Of a DNA stretch of 64,000 nucleotides, positions 26,108-35,152 are shown one piece after another. The stretch covers positions 248,001 to 312,000 of the forward strand of contig NZ_BLAD01000036.1 in the NCBI RefSeq assembly GCF_009687845.1, in the 5' to 3' direction. The notes below the pieces were generated by a model. That model made no database searches, was not told where the DNA came from, and was given only the letters and a program-made list of their open reading frames with translations. The stretch comes from Acrocarpospora corrugata (GTDB lineage: Bacteria > Actinomycetota > Actinomycetes > Streptosporangiales > Streptosporangiaceae). A program made the translations under genes and the position numbers. The stretch's first letter is position 1, and each line of letters starts with the position of its first letter.

Positions 26108-27654
26108 CCGACCGAGCGGTACTCGAACCAGTCGAAGGTAGCCGTGCTGGTGCCGGGGGCGCCGTTGGAGGTGGCGTACAGGGCGAGCATCGCGCCGATG
26201 AAGCCGCCGGCGGTGGTGGAGCTGAGGATGCGGCCGTCCAGGACGGCCAGGTCCCGCCAGCGGCCCGGTTCGGTGGCGTAGCGGAAGGCGTAGTCCTGGC
26301 CGTGGGCTTCGACGCCGAGCCAGAGTTTTCCGGCGGGCAGGTCGGCGCTCGCCGCGAGGGTGTCCGTGCCCCCCTCCCTGCGGATCAGCTCCAGGCCGCG
26401 GGCCGAGCGCAGGAACCTGATCTGGAAGGCGTCGTTCTGGATCAGCGCCAGACCGGCCTCCTCGGCTCCGGACGGGGCGAAGTCCAGGACGGTGCGGGCC
26501 GCGAAGTCGATGTGCTGCTGCCTTCGGGCGATCAGGCTGGGATTGGCCTGTCCGGTCGGCGATTCCGGGCGCGCGCGGAGTCGCAGGCCCGCGCCGGGCA
26601 GTTCCCAGTACTGCTCGCGCGGGGTGCGGAGGTGGTTCCAGACCGGCGAGAGCCGTCCGCCGTCGAAATGGTCACAGGCGGGTTCGGCGGGCCAGCGGTG
26701 CGGGGGCAGGGCGGGGCCGGGCATCTCGGGCTGGACCAGGTCGTAGACCGGCCAGCCGTCCTCCCAGCGCACGCTGGTGAGGAAGGTCTCCCGGCCCAGG
26801 TTGTAACCACTCTCGGCGCGTACCGCCGCCATGGTGGCGGGGCCGTAGGGCGGGCCGCCGTACGGACGGGTGGCGAGCAGCACCGACCACCAGTCGCCGT
26901 CCTGGGTCTGGACCAGGTCGGGGTGGCCGGTGCTGGTGATCGGGTGGCGCAGGCCCAGGTGGCGGTGGGTGAGGACGGGGTTGCGGGAGTTGGGTGCGTA
27001 GGGCCCGGTGACCTGGTCGGCGCGGGCCACCATGACGGCGTGGTCCTCGGCGGTGCCGCCCTCGGAGGTGAGCAGGTAGTAGTGGCCGTCGATCAGGTAG
27101 ATGTGCGGGCCTTCGGCCCAGATGCCGCCGCGCTGGACCGGCTCCCAGATGACGGACTCCTCGCCGACAAGCTTCATCGAGGGCAGGTCGAGTTCGCGGA
27201 GCCAGATCTCGGTGTCGCCGTTGAACCGCGGAAAGACCTTCTCGCGGCTGCCGCACATCCACGCGCGGCCGTCGTCGTCGAAGAAGAGCGACGGGTCGAA
27301 GCCGCGGGCCTCGGGGAACCAGATCGGGTCGCTCCACGGGCCGGCCGGGTCGGTGGCGGTGACCAGGAAGTTGCCCGGCTCGTCCATCAGCGTGGTGATC
27401 ATGTAGAAGACGCCGTCGTGGTGGCGGATGGTGGGGGCGTAGATGCCGCCCGACGGGCGTACGCCGTCCAGGTCCAGCTGGGAGGGGCGGTCGAGCACGT
27501 GCCCGAGCTGCCGCCAGTGCACCAGGTCCCGGCTGTGGAAGATCGGTACGCCGGGAAACCACTCGAACGAGGACGTGACGAGGTAGTAGTCATCGCCCAC
27601 CCGGCACACCGACGGATCCGGGTGGAAGCCCGGAATGACTGGGTTCGAGAACAT
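26104..27654 (-). CDS. GH43 family glycoside hydrolase (beta-xylosidase / arabinofuranosidase type)
   Basis: Releases xylose or arabinose from xylo-oligosaccharides; no signal peptide, so intracellular. 516 residues: a five-bladed propeller beginning FSNPVIPGFHPDPSVCRVG (general base Asp in HPDPS), ARGFDPSLFFDDDG (pKa Asp region), and the acid Glu in GGIWAEGPHIYL. A C-terminal beta-sandwich of the GH43 C2 type (from about residue 320) includes ARRQQHIDFAARTVLDF and GLALIQND. Start ATG 27654 has AGGGAG five bases ahead; eleven upstream codons lack one. Downstream of the GH10 gene, with a hairpin between them. Confidence 0.92.
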   Translation of the reverse strand: MFSNPVIPGFHPDPSVCRVGDDYYLVTSSFEWFPGVPIFHSRDLVHWRQLGHVLDRPSQLDLDGVRPSGGIYAPTIRHHDGVFYMITTLMDEPGNFLVTATDPAGPWSDPIWFPEARGFDPSLFFDDDGRAWMCGSREKVFPRFNGDTEIWLRELDLPSMKLVGEESVIWEPVQRGGIWAEGPHIYLIDGHYYLLTSEGGTAEDHAVMVARADQVTGPYAPNSRNPVLTHRHLGLRHPITSTGHPDLVQTQDGDWWSVLLATRPYGGPPYGPATMAAVRAESGYNLGRETFLTSVRWEDGWPVYDLVQPEMPGPALPPHRWPAEPACDHFDGGRLSPVWNHLRTPREQYWELPGAGLRLRARPESPTGQANPSLIARRQQHIDFAARTVLDFAPSGAEEAGLALIQNDAFQIRFLRSARGLELIRREGGTDTLAASADLPAGKLWLGVEAHGQDYAFRYATEPGRWRDLAVLDGRILSSTTAGGFIGAMLALYATSNGAPGTSTATFDWFEYRSVG

Positions 27655-27672
27655 GGGTCTCCCTGGCATAGC

Positions 27673-27711
27673 TGCCGGGCCCCGCACGCTGCGGAAGGTT
27701 GGGGCCCGGCA
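27673..27711 (-). terminator. Strong hairpin between GH10 and GH43 genes
   Basis: Arms TGCCGGGCCCC (27673-27683) and GGGGCCCGGCA (27701-27711) pair perfectly over 11 bp around a 17-base loop. It lies 22 bases after the GH10 stop and 19 bases before the GH43 start. It probably reduces, rather than abolishes, read-through, or protects the upstream mRNA end; there is no U-tract on the GH43 side. Confidence 0.6.
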
Positions 27712-27732
27712 ACTGCTCTTATTTGAACATGT

Positions 27733-30675
27733 TTACTTGGCTAGTTGCAGAACACCCCAGCGAGAGGTGTTCAGATAGCTCTGACCGGTCGGGTCGTTCC
27801 AGGTCACAGCCGCCGTACGGGCGGGCCCGGTGGCGTCGTTGACCTGGACGTCGAAGCCGAGCAGTGCGTCCTTGGCCAGCGTGACCGTCGGCAGCTTGAT
27901 CGCCGCCTCCACCACGTAGCCGGTCGGCGTCAGCGTGACCGCGCTGGTCAGGTTGTCGCGGATGCCGAAGGCGTCGAAGGTGCCGCCGATGCTCTGGTGG
28001 TTGGTGAAGCTGATCCGGTACTGGCCGTCGTCATCGTCGTAACCCTTGGTCTTGTTGTTCTGCGGGTCCACGAAGATCTCGACCGAGTCCTCCTCGTACG
28101 CGTTGGGTGACTCCTCGCTCAGCACCGGGTCGGTGACCCGCGCCAGCACGTACAGGGTGCCGTTGTTCCAGAGCGCCTTCACCTTGGCGGTCGCCCCTGA
28201 GGTGCTCTGCACCCAGGTTCCGGTGGTGACGTCCTTGGCCTTGCTCCAGACCGAATCCACGGTCCCGTCGATCACCGGCGTGCCCTTCGGCGCGCAGGTC
28301 GTCTTGATCGCGGGCAGGAAAGTTATCGTGCCATTCCATGAAATTTCAGGACCGGCGGCGTCGTCGACGACCACCTTGACGCTCGTCGCCGTACCGGACG
28401 GGAGCTTGGCCTCCACCCGGTAGCCGGTGTCGGTCTTCTTGGTGTGCGCCTTGAATCCGTGCGCGTGCGTGCCGCCGCGCTGGATCGGGTAGGCCGTGCC
28501 GCCCACCGTGAAGGTCACCGTGTCGGTCTTGTTGTTGGTCGCGTCGACGACCTCGCCGAGCACGTACAGCCCGCCGGTGGTGCTGCGCACCTGGAATCCG
28601 GCCGACAGGTTGCCGGTCCTGGCGATCGGCGCGTCGGGCAGGTAGTCCCACTCGACGTCCCGCTTGCCGTCCACCTCAATACTCCCGGCCGGCGCGTTCA
28701 GCTGGCGGGTCAGCGGCGGCAGGTGCGAGGGGTCGGCGATCCCCCAGAAAGCGGGCTTGGCCTGGAGCTCGTCGTCGAACGGCAGCGGCGGGTTGAGCCG
28801 GGTGATCGGGAACGACGACAGCCAGGTCGCGTCGTCGGCGACCCCCCAGATCGTCACCGAGGACAGCTTCGCCGCCTGCCGGCGGAACACGTCGAAGATC
28901 TCCTTGTAGCGGTGCCCCTGCTCGGCCAGCACGGCCGCGGGAACGGTGGTGTAGCTGTTCACGAAGTCGGTGTAGACGCTCACGTCCAGCTCGGTGACCT
29001 GCTGCTCGACGCCCAGCTGGGCGAAGCGCAGAATGCTGTCCTCGATCCAGGAGGCGGGCGCCTGCTCGATGTTGACGTGCAGCTGGTGGCCGACCGCGTC
29101 GATCGGCACGCCCTCCTGGCGCAGCTGCTTGACCACCTTGAACATGGCCTCACGCTTGCGCGGGAACTCGGTGTTGTAGTCGTTGAAGACGAGCGTCGCG
29201 TCCGGATCCACCTCGCGGGCCACCCGGAAGGCGGTCCTGATGTAGTCCAGCCCGGCGATGTTGAACCACGGCGAGCGGCGCAGGCCGTCCGGCTGGTTCT
29301 CGTCGATGACCTCGTTGACCACGTCCCAGGTGCCGATCCGGCCCTTGTAGCGGCCCATCACGGCCCGGATGTGGTTCTCGATCCGCTGCAGCAGGATCGC
29401 CTTGGTGGCGCCCTCGAACACCCAGGCGGGCGTCTGGCTGTGCCACACCAGGGTGTGGCCGCGGAACTGCAGGTCGTTGTCGGTGGCGAAGTCGACCAGC
29501 GCGTCGCCTTCGGCGAAGGTGTAGACGCCCTCGGCCGGCTCGGTGGCGTCCCACTTGAGCGCGTTGCCCGGGGTGACGCTGTCGTAGTGCTTGTTGATCA
29601 ACTTGGCGTGCTCGCCCAGCGTGGCGCCCCGGTAGAAGGCCGCGCCGAGGGTGAACGGCACGGTGTCCTTCAGCGACGGGATGTCGGTCTGGATAGGCTT
29701 GGGCGCGACGTAGGTCATCACGAAATCGTCCAGGTCGAACGGCAGCGTGCCGGTGTCCGACTCGACGTAGACGCTGAGGAAGTCGATGTCATAGGCCAGC
29801 GTGTACGTCCCCGCCAGCTTCGTCCACGTCCCCGGGGTGACCGGGACCGGCGCGGCCACGCGCTCGTAGCTGGGCGTGCCGCTAAGCCGCCGTTCGACGG
29901 ACAGGCCCAGGTTCTGCGCGGTCGCGGAGCGCACCCAGACCTCCAGGGCGTACTTGGAGCCCTTGGCCATCTTGCCGAGGATGTTGCGGGCCGGGCCGTC
30001 CCAGGAGGCGGAGCGGTTGGTGACGGCCAGGCCGTAGGAGCCGGCGTGGGCGGCGCCGGCGGCGGCCGCCAGGGTGGCCGAGCCGCGGGCGGCCCAGCCC
30101 TGCGCCGTGCCGGTCTCGAAGTCGGTGGCCAGGCCCGACTGGGTCGGGTCTGCGTCGGAGGTGATGACCACGTCGTCCAGGTAGAACGCGCCGGTCGCCT
30201 CCGAGCTCTCGAAGTACATGTTCAGCGTCGAGTCCACCGAGAACGTGTACGCCCCGGAGATCTCGACCCAGGCCGCGTCGGTGACCGTGGCCGCGCCGAT
30301 CCGCTCGTAGGTGGTGGAGCCCCCCGAGGGCGTCCGCTCCATGGTGAGCGCGATCGTCGAGGACGGCTGGCCCGGCAGGGCCCGCGCCCACGCGGTCACG
30401 TTGTAGGTGACGCCCTTGTCGAACGGCGGCGTGATGGAGGCGCCGTTCCAGGTCGCGGTCCTGCCGGTGACCGACAGGGAACGCGATCCCGCGTGCGCGG
30501 CGTCCGCCGTGGTGGCGACCACGACGCCCGCACCGCGGGGCGCCCACCCCCCGGCGCTGGTCTCGAAGTCGTAGCCGGCGATGGTGACGGGGGCGGCCGC
30601 CGCCGGGACTGCGGCGAGCAGCCCGGCTAACAGGCCTAAGCAGGCGGAGAAAACCCAGGTTCGGGCCGTGCGCAT
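27733..30675 (-). CDS. Secreted GH10 endo-beta-1,4-xylanase with four accessory carbohydrate-binding modules
   Basis: Cuts xylan outside the cell. 980 residues in order: signal peptide ending near AAVPAAAA (1-28), two homologous CBM22/CBM4_9-type modules (about 29-173 and 174-326, each with GWAPRG/GWAARG and FYLDD/FDLDD motifs), a GH10 barrel (about 335-665), and two C-terminal CBM9-type modules with IEVDGK and VIDGTVDSVW openings. The catalytic acid Glu is in TWDVVNEVIDE (about 455) and the nucleophile in QVTELDVSVY (about 562). Second gene after the GH5, 40 bp apart; probably cotranscribed under the LacI-type operators ahead of GH5. Confidence 0.95.
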   Translation of the reverse strand: MRTARTWVFSACLGLLAGLLAAVPAAAAPVTIAGYDFETSAGGWAPRGAGVVVATTADAAHAGSRSLSVTGRTATWNGASITPPFDKGVTYNVTAWARALPGQPSSTIALTMERTPSGGSTTYERIGAATVTDAAWVEISGAYTFSVDSTLNMYFESSEATGAFYLDDVVITSDADPTQSGLATDFETGTAQGWAARGSATLAAAAGAAHAGSYGLAVTNRSASWDGPARNILGKMAKGSKYALEVWVRSATAQNLGLSVERRLSGTPSYERVAAPVPVTPGTWTKLAGTYTLAYDIDFLSVYVESDTGTLPFDLDDFVMTYVAPKPIQTDIPSLKDTVPFTLGAAFYRGATLGEHAKLINKHYDSVTPGNALKWDATEPAEGVYTFAEGDALVDFATDNDLQFRGHTLVWHSQTPAWVFEGATKAILLQRIENHIRAVMGRYKGRIGTWDVVNEVIDENQPDGLRRSPWFNIAGLDYIRTAFRVAREVDPDATLVFNDYNTEFPRKREAMFKVVKQLRQEGVPIDAVGHQLHVNIEQAPASWIEDSILRFAQLGVEQQVTELDVSVYTDFVNSYTTVPAAVLAEQGHRYKEIFDVFRRQAAKLSSVTIWGVADDATWLSSFPITRLNPPLPFDDELQAKPAFWGIADPSHLPPLTRQLNAPAGSIEVDGKRDVEWDYLPDAPIARTGNLSAGFQVRSTTGGLYVLGEVVDATNNKTDTVTFTVGGTAYPIQRGGTHAHGFKAHTKKTDTGYRVEAKLPSGTATSVKVVVDDAAGPEISWNGTITFLPAIKTTCAPKGTPVIDGTVDSVWSKAKDVTTGTWVQSTSGATAKVKALWNNGTLYVLARVTDPVLSEESPNAYEEDSVEIFVDPQNNKTKGYDDDDGQYRISFTNHQSIGGTFDAFGIRDNLTSAVTLTPTGYVVEAAIKLPTVTLAKDALLGFDVQVNDATGPARTAAVTWNDPTGQSYLNTSRWGVLQLAK

Positions 30676-30715
30676 GGGGGGGCTCCTGGTCAGGGGGGTT
30701 GGGGTGAAACGAAAC

Positions 30716-32095
30716 TCAGGGGGTGCGCGCGATGCTCTCGGTGAGCAGGTCGATCAGCGGCTGGCGGCGGACGCAGTTGGCCAGCGCGAAGGAGTCGGCC
30801 AGCGCGATCAGCTCGGTGTCGGAGCAGCCGCGCAGCAGCTCGGCGTACTCGGGGACGAGCGCCTGCGCGATGAGGATGTGCCTGACCAGGTCGTCGATCT
30901 GGTAGCGGGCGCCCCACGGGTAGGGGTCCCAGGACGGGAACTCGGTGTCCATCAGCCGGTGCAGTGGCGCGAGCTCGCTGGCCGACTCCTCCATGGTCGA
31001 GCCCCACCGGTCGGCCCCGAGCCGGTGCTTCTTGGCGATGAAGTCCCCGAACCTGGCCATGTACGGCCCCGCCGCCCCGGCCAGCCCCTGCAGCCCGACG
31101 TCCTTGTAGGTCCAGATCGACCACCCGGCCGCGTGCGCGTCGAAGATCTCCAGCTGGTCCCGCAGGATCTGGTAGCGCTGCTCGTCGACCGCCGGGTCCC
31201 CGGTGTACACGGGCCCGAACTCGCCCACCCAGATCGGCGTCCCGGTCTCCCGCTGGAACGCGGTGCGCTTCTCGAAGCTCTGCTCCAGCTGGTCCCGGTC
31301 CACCCACTCGCCCCGGGTGTAGCCCGGGTAGGGCCCGCCGTGCGCGAACCCGGCCAGCGCGTAGTCGTGGCAGACGAAAACCGTGTTCTCGTACACCTCA
31401 CGGAAGATCGAGAAGTCGGTGGAGTAGGTGTTGCCGTCCAGGAACAGCACGTGCCCGGGGTCCACCGCGCGGATCGCCTTGACCAGCCGGTCGTAGAACG
31501 GGCCGATCGCCTGGCCGCGCACGTCGCCCGGCTCGTTGACCGGGTTGTAGCCGGCCACCCACGGGTTGTCCTTGTACCGGTCGGCCATGGCCTCCCACAG
31601 GTGCACGGCGCGGTCCTGGAAGCCCCGGTGCTGCCAGAAGGCGGCCACGTGCGTGGGGTTGTCGCTGTGCCAGTGCTGGTTCTGCGAGCCGGGCAGCGCG
31701 TGCAGGTCGATCACGCTGTAGATCTCACGCTCGGCCAGCAGCGCGACGACGCGGTCCAGGTGCCTGAAGCCGTTCTCGATCAGCTCGAACGGCTGGTCGT
31801 CGGACTCGAAGTGGTGGTAGTTCACCGGGATGCGCACGCAGTTGGCGCCCATGTCGCGGAGCAGGTCCGCGTCGGCCGCGTCGAAGAACGAGGTCAGCAG
31901 CCGGTCGAAGAATAATTCGTAGCGCTCGTCGCCCAGCACGTCCCGGACGGCGATCCGCATCGCCGACTCGTTGGCCGGGTAGCCGGTGATGAAGTTCTCC
32001 ATGTTCAGCCAACCGCCGAGGCCGACGCCGCGAAGTCGCACCGGCCGTCCGGATGAGTCGGTGAGGTGGGATCCGGTCACGCGCAAGTCGGGCAT
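30716..32095 (-). CDS. GH5 family glycoside hydrolase, intracellular
   Basis: Retaining beta-glycosidase of 459 residues without a signal peptide. The barrel opens with RGVGLGGWLNMENFITGYP; acid/base Glu188 is in YNPVNEPGD, nucleophile Glu292 in WVGEFGPVY, and RIPVNYHHFE and VIDLHALPGSQN match conserved strands. The cytosolic location implies action on imported oligosaccharides rather than polymer. A C-terminal helical region of about 90 residues (HRLMDTEFPSWDPYPWG onward) is unusual for plain GH5 cellulases. Specificity is uncertain. Heads the operon GH5 > GH10 (> GH43), with paired operators 18-46 bp upstream of its start. Confidence 0.9.
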   Translation of the reverse strand: MPDLRVTGSHLTDSSGRPVRLRGVGLGGWLNMENFITGYPANESAMRIAVRDVLGDERYELFFDRLLTSFFDAADADLLRDMGANCVRIPVNYHHFESDDQPFELIENGFRHLDRVVALLAEREIYSVIDLHALPGSQNQHWHSDNPTHVAAFWQHRGFQDRAVHLWEAMADRYKDNPWVAGYNPVNEPGDVRGQAIGPFYDRLVKAIRAVDPGHVLFLDGNTYSTDFSIFREVYENTVFVCHDYALAGFAHGGPYPGYTRGEWVDRDQLEQSFEKRTAFQRETGTPIWVGEFGPVYTGDPAVDEQRYQILRDQLEIFDAHAAGWSIWTYKDVGLQGLAGAAGPYMARFGDFIAKKHRLGADRWGSTMEESASELAPLHRLMDTEFPSWDPYPWGARYQIDDLVRHILIAQALVPEYAELLRGCSDTELIALADSFALANCVRRQPLIDLLTESIARTP

Positions 32096-32112
32096 CGATG
32101 CTCCTGGGCTCT

Positions 32113-32141
32113 GAAAGTTTCGGATATCAACCGAATATTTC
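32113..32141. promoter_or_regulatory. Paired GAAA-N-TTTC operators ahead of the GH5-GH10 operon
   Basis: GAAAGTTTC (32113-32121), with flanking TC/GA extending the symmetry, is followed 20 bp later by the weaker GAATATTTC (32133-32141). The pair lies just upstream of the GH5 start. The same pairing and spacing recur at the ABC transporter and GH30 promoters, which points to the LacI regulator encoded next door. Confidence 0.6.
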
Positions 32142-32228
32142 GCAAATCGCAGAATAGATAGCAGGCAGGTAACACGTCAACAGCTGGTGGAGCGCTTCCA
32201 TATGCCTATCCGACCTGGGGAAGCGGGA

Positions 32229-32242
32229 CCGAAAGTTTTCGG
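32229..32242. promoter_or_regulatory. Palindrome CCGAAA-GT-TTTCGG at the lacI-type gene start
   Basis: A perfect 6-2-6 inverted repeat ends two bases before the ATG of the LacI family gene. It is a longer-centred version of the GAAA-N-TTTC sites. Its position would let the regulator repress its own translation or transcription. Confidence 0.6.
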
Positions 32243-32244
32243 CT

Positions 32245-33291
32245 ATGATCCGTTCCATGCCATCGAAAAGGCGGGTGACGATCGCCGTTATCGCCGAGGA
32301 GGCCGGGGTTTCCGTCCCCACGGTTTCCAAGGTCATCAACGGCCGCCCCGAAGTCGCCCCGGAGACGCGCCAGCGGGTTGAGCGTCTCCTGCACAAACAC
32401 GGATATCAGCGCCGGGTCAGCCCCGGTGACGGCCCGGTCGGCCTGATCGACCTGGTGTTCGCCGAGATCGAGAGCCCATGGGCGATGGAGATCGTGCGCG
32501 GCGCCGAGACGGCCGCACGCGAAGCCGAGGCCAGCGTGGTCATCTCGGTCCTGCACACCCACGCCGGTCCCGGCCGGGACTGGCTGGAGCGCATCGCCGC
32601 GCGCAGGACCGACGGCGTCGTCATCGTCGCCTCGAAACTGTCGACCGGTCTGCAGGGCCAGCTGAGCGCCCGTTCCATGCCGTTCGTGGTGGTCGACCCC
32701 GAGGGTGAGCCCGCCAACGGCGTCGCCTCGGTGGGGGCCACCAACTGGCACGGCGGCCTGTCGGCCACCCGGCACCTGCTGGAGCTCGGCCACCGCCGGA
32801 TCGGGATGATCGGCGGGCCCGGCGACATGCTCTGCAGCCGGGCCAGGATAGACGGTTACCGGGCCGCCCTGGAGACCGCCGGAGTGCCGGTCCTGCCGGA
32901 GCTCATCCGGAACGGCGACTTCCTGGTGGACTCCGGCCACGACCAGGGTCACGCGCTGCTGTCCCTGCCCGATCCGCCCACCGCGATCTTCGCCGGCAGC
33001 GACATGCAGGCGTTCGGCGTGTTCGAGGCCGCCCGCCAGCGGGGCCTGCGGGTGCCGACGGACCTGAGCGTGGTGGGCTTCGACGACCTGCCGCTGGCCC
33101 GGTCGGCCTGGCCGCCGCTCACCACCGTCCGTCAGCCCCTGCAGGAGATGGCCGACCTGGCCACCCGGATGGTGCTGGCGATGGGCCGCGGTGATTCCGC
33201 CGAAGCCAGGCGGGTGGAGCTGGCGACCGACCTGGTGGTCCGCGAAAGCACCGCGCAGCCATCGACTATCCCTTCACCGAGCCCGTGGTGA
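32245..33291 (+). CDS. LacI family transcriptional regulator of the hemicellulose genes
   Basis: Sugar-responsive repressor of about 348 residues. The N-terminal helix-turn-helix is [20 protein letters not shown] with the hinge [18 protein letters not shown]. The periplasmic-binding-protein-like ligand domain has [48 protein letters not shown] and [15 protein letters not shown] 32245 or 32257 could start it. Divergent from GH5 and convergent with the ABC permease gene, whose last 26 bases it overlaps. The repeated GAAA-N-TTTC palindromes at three neighbouring promoters and its own start are the likely targets; the inducer is presumably a xylo-oligosaccharide. Confidence 0.93.
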   Translation: MIRSMPSKRRVTIAVIAEEAGVSVPTVSKVINGRPEVAPETRQRVERLLHKHGYQRRVSPGDGPVGLIDLVFAEIESPWAMEIVRGAETAAREAEASVVISVLHTHAGPGRDWLERIAARRTDGVVIVASKLSTGLQGQLSARSMPFVVVDPEGEPANGVASVGATNWHGGLSATRHLLELGHRRIGMIGGPGDMLCSRARIDGYRAALETAGVPVLPELIRNGDFLVDSGHDQGHALLSLPDPPTAIFAGSDMQAFGVFEAARQRGLRVPTDLSVVGFDDLPLARSAWPPLTTVRQPLQEMADLATRMVLAMGRGDSAEARRVELATDLVVRESTAQPSTIPSPSPW

Positions 33292-34117
33292 GACCACCGA
33301 TGAGCTGGCGCTCGGCCACCGCGTAGAAGGCCAGCGCCGGCACCATGGCCAGGACCACGTAGGCCAGCACCTTGGCCGTGTCGGTGGAGTACTGCCCCTG
33401 GAACTGCTGGACGCCGACCGGCAGCGTCCACAGTCCCGGATCGTTGAAGACGACCAGGGGCAGGAAGAAGTTGTTCCAGCTCCCCACGATCGCCAGCACC
33501 GAGACGGTGGCCAGGGCCGGCTTGGCCATCGGCAACAGGATGCGCCAGAAGAACCCGAACGGGGTGCAGCCGTCCAGGATGGCCGCCTCCTCGATCTCCC
33601 CCGGGATGGACCGGAAGAACTGCCGCAGGATGATGATCGTCAGCGACAGGCCGAAGGCGGCCTGCGGCAGGATCACCCCGAGCGGGTTGTTCAGGATGCC
33701 GAAGAAGCGCAGCAGGATGAACAGCGGCAGGATCGCCACCGCGAACGGGAACATCAGCCCGGCCGCGAAGACGGTGAACAGGAACTCCCGGCCGCGGAAG
33801 GCGAACCTGGCGAACACGAACGCCGCCAGCGCGGACACCCCGACCGTGATGAACGCGGTGGCCAGCGCGATGAACGAGCTGTTCCACACCTGGAGCCAGA
33901 AATCGCCCGAGCCCAGCACGTCGGTGTAGTTGGAGGGCACCCATGGGGAGGGCAGGCCGATCGGGTTCGTGGACAGCTGCTGGTTGTTCTTGAAGCCGCC
34001 GAGCACGCCGTACAGGATCGGCAGCAGGATGAAGATGCCGATCACGATTACCACGGTGTGCAGGGCGATCGGCCTGATGACCTGGATCGCGGGTTTGTCC
34101 CGCGCGTGCAGGCTCAT
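33266..34117 (-). CDS. ABC sugar importer permease (MalG/type CUT1)
   Basis: Inner-membrane channel half of a carbohydrate importer, 283 residues with six transmembrane helices (first VVIVIGIFILLPILYGVLGG). The cytoplasmic EAA loop reads EEAAILDGCTPFGFFWRILLPM in two overlapping parts (EEAAILDGCTPFGF, FWRILLPM) and would contact the shared ATPase. Coupled to the upstream permease by ATGA. The operon encodes no ATP-binding subunit; actinomycete CUT1 importers commonly use the multitask ATPase MsiK encoded elsewhere. Confidence 0.93.
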   Translation of the reverse strand: MSLHARDKPAIQVIRPIALHTVVIVIGIFILLPILYGVLGGFKNNQQLSTNPIGLPSPWVPSNYTDVLGSGDFWLQVWNSSFIALATAFITVGVSALAAFVFARFAFRGREFLFTVFAAGLMFPFAVAILPLFILLRFFGILNNPLGVILPQAAFGLSLTIIILRQFFRSIPGEIEEAAILDGCTPFGFFWRILLPMAKPALATVSVLAIVGSWNNFFLPLVVFNDPGLWTLPVGVQQFQGQYSTDTAKVLAYVVLAMVPALAFYAVAERQLIGGLTTGSVKG

Positions 34118-35145
34118 CGTTTGCCTCGCATGTTAGTGATCGCTCCTTCAGTGTCGCGGCGCATGACGAATCGCTGGTACCCGATCGCGAACACGAGGCT
34201 GAGCAGGAACATCACGACGCTGATGGCACTGGCGTAGCCGACCTGGAACCGCTTGAAGCCGAACTCGTACATGGTCACGCCCATCGTCTCGGAGGCGTGC
34301 ACGGGGCCGCCGCCGGTGAGCACGTAGACCATGTCGAAGAGCTGGATGGTGCCGATCACCGACAGGAAGATGGTGATCCGGATGGTGGGGCCCATGAGCG
34401 GCAGCGTGACGTGCCGGAACACCTTCCACGTGGTGGCGCCGTCGATCTGGGCCGCCTCGAGCAGCTCATTGGGGATGGACTGCCGGCCGGCCAAGTAAAG
34501 GATCATGTGGAACCCGAAGTACTTCCAGGTCATCACGATGAACAGCGAGTACATGACGGTGGACGGCTCGGACAGGAAGGTGGACTCCAGCTCCTCCAGC
34601 CCGATCAGGCCCAGCAGTTCGTTGGCCAGGCCGCGCTCGGGCGAGAGGATCATGGTGAACAGCACGGCCGTGATGACCTCGGACAGCACGTACGGCATGA
34701 AGAAGATCAGCCGGTAGACCGCGCGCCCGCGCATCCGCTGGTTCAGCAGCAGCGCGATGGCCAGGGCCAGCGGCAACTGGATGAGCACCGAGAAAACGAT
34801 CAGGACCAGGCCCCGGGAGAGGTCGCCCAGGAAGATCTCGTCGCCCAGCAGCCGGGTGAAGTTGTCCAGCCCGATGAAATTCGTCGGGAACAGCCCGAAG
34901 CCGTTCCACTTGAAGACACTGGAGTAGGTGGCCAGCGCGATCGGTGCCAGCACCAGCAGCGCGAACAGCACGATGGCCGGGAGTAGGAACAGGACAATCG
35001 TCACCCACGCCTGACGCCGACGAGCGGCGGGCGAACCGCCCGCCGCCGGCCGGGTGGGGGGTGACGAGGCGGCCGCACGACGCGACCGCGCTGGGGGAGG
35101 GGCCGGAGGCGACTTCACGCCCTCCGGCCCTTTCGTCGTAGCCAC
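34114..35145 (-). CDS. ABC sugar importer permease (MalF/type CUT1)
   Basis: Partner permease of 343 residues. A long proline/alanine/arginine-rich cytosolic N-terminus (about 45 residues) precedes six helices, the first WVTIVLFLLPAIVLFALLVL. The EAA loop is ELLEAAQIDGATTWKVFRHV, continuing TLPLMGPT. Lies eight bases downstream of the solute-binding protein gene and overlaps the second permease by ATGA, so the three form one operon controlled from the palindrome pair at 36524. Confidence 0.93.
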   Translation of the reverse strand: MATTKGPEGVKSPPAPPPARSRRAAASSPPTRPAAGGSPAARRRQAWVTIVLFLLPAIVLFALLVLAPIALATYSSVFKWNGFGLFPTNFIGLDNFTRLLGDEIFLGDLSRGLVLIVFSVLIQLPLALAIALLLNQRMRGRAVYRLIFFMPYVLSEVITAVLFTMILSPERGLANELLGLIGLEELESTFLSEPSTVMYSLFIVMTWKYFGFHMILYLAGRQSIPNELLEAAQIDGATTWKVFRHVTLPLMGPTIRITIFLSVIGTIQLFDMVYVLTGGGPVHASETMGVTMYEFGFKRFQVGYASAISVVMFLLSLVFAIGYQRFVMRRDTEGAITNMRGKR

Positions 35146-35152
35146 TACGCCA

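Noticed and set aside
26302-27726. Long plus-strand open frame antisense to the GH43 gene
   Set aside because: It mirrors GH43 on the other strand, lacks a ribosome site and any motif; a GC-driven shadow.
30704-30715. GTGAAACGAAAC ahead of GH10 as a LacI operator
   Set aside because: The halves are direct, not inverted, and there is no second copy 20 bp away; the GH10 gene is probably read from the GH5 promoter.
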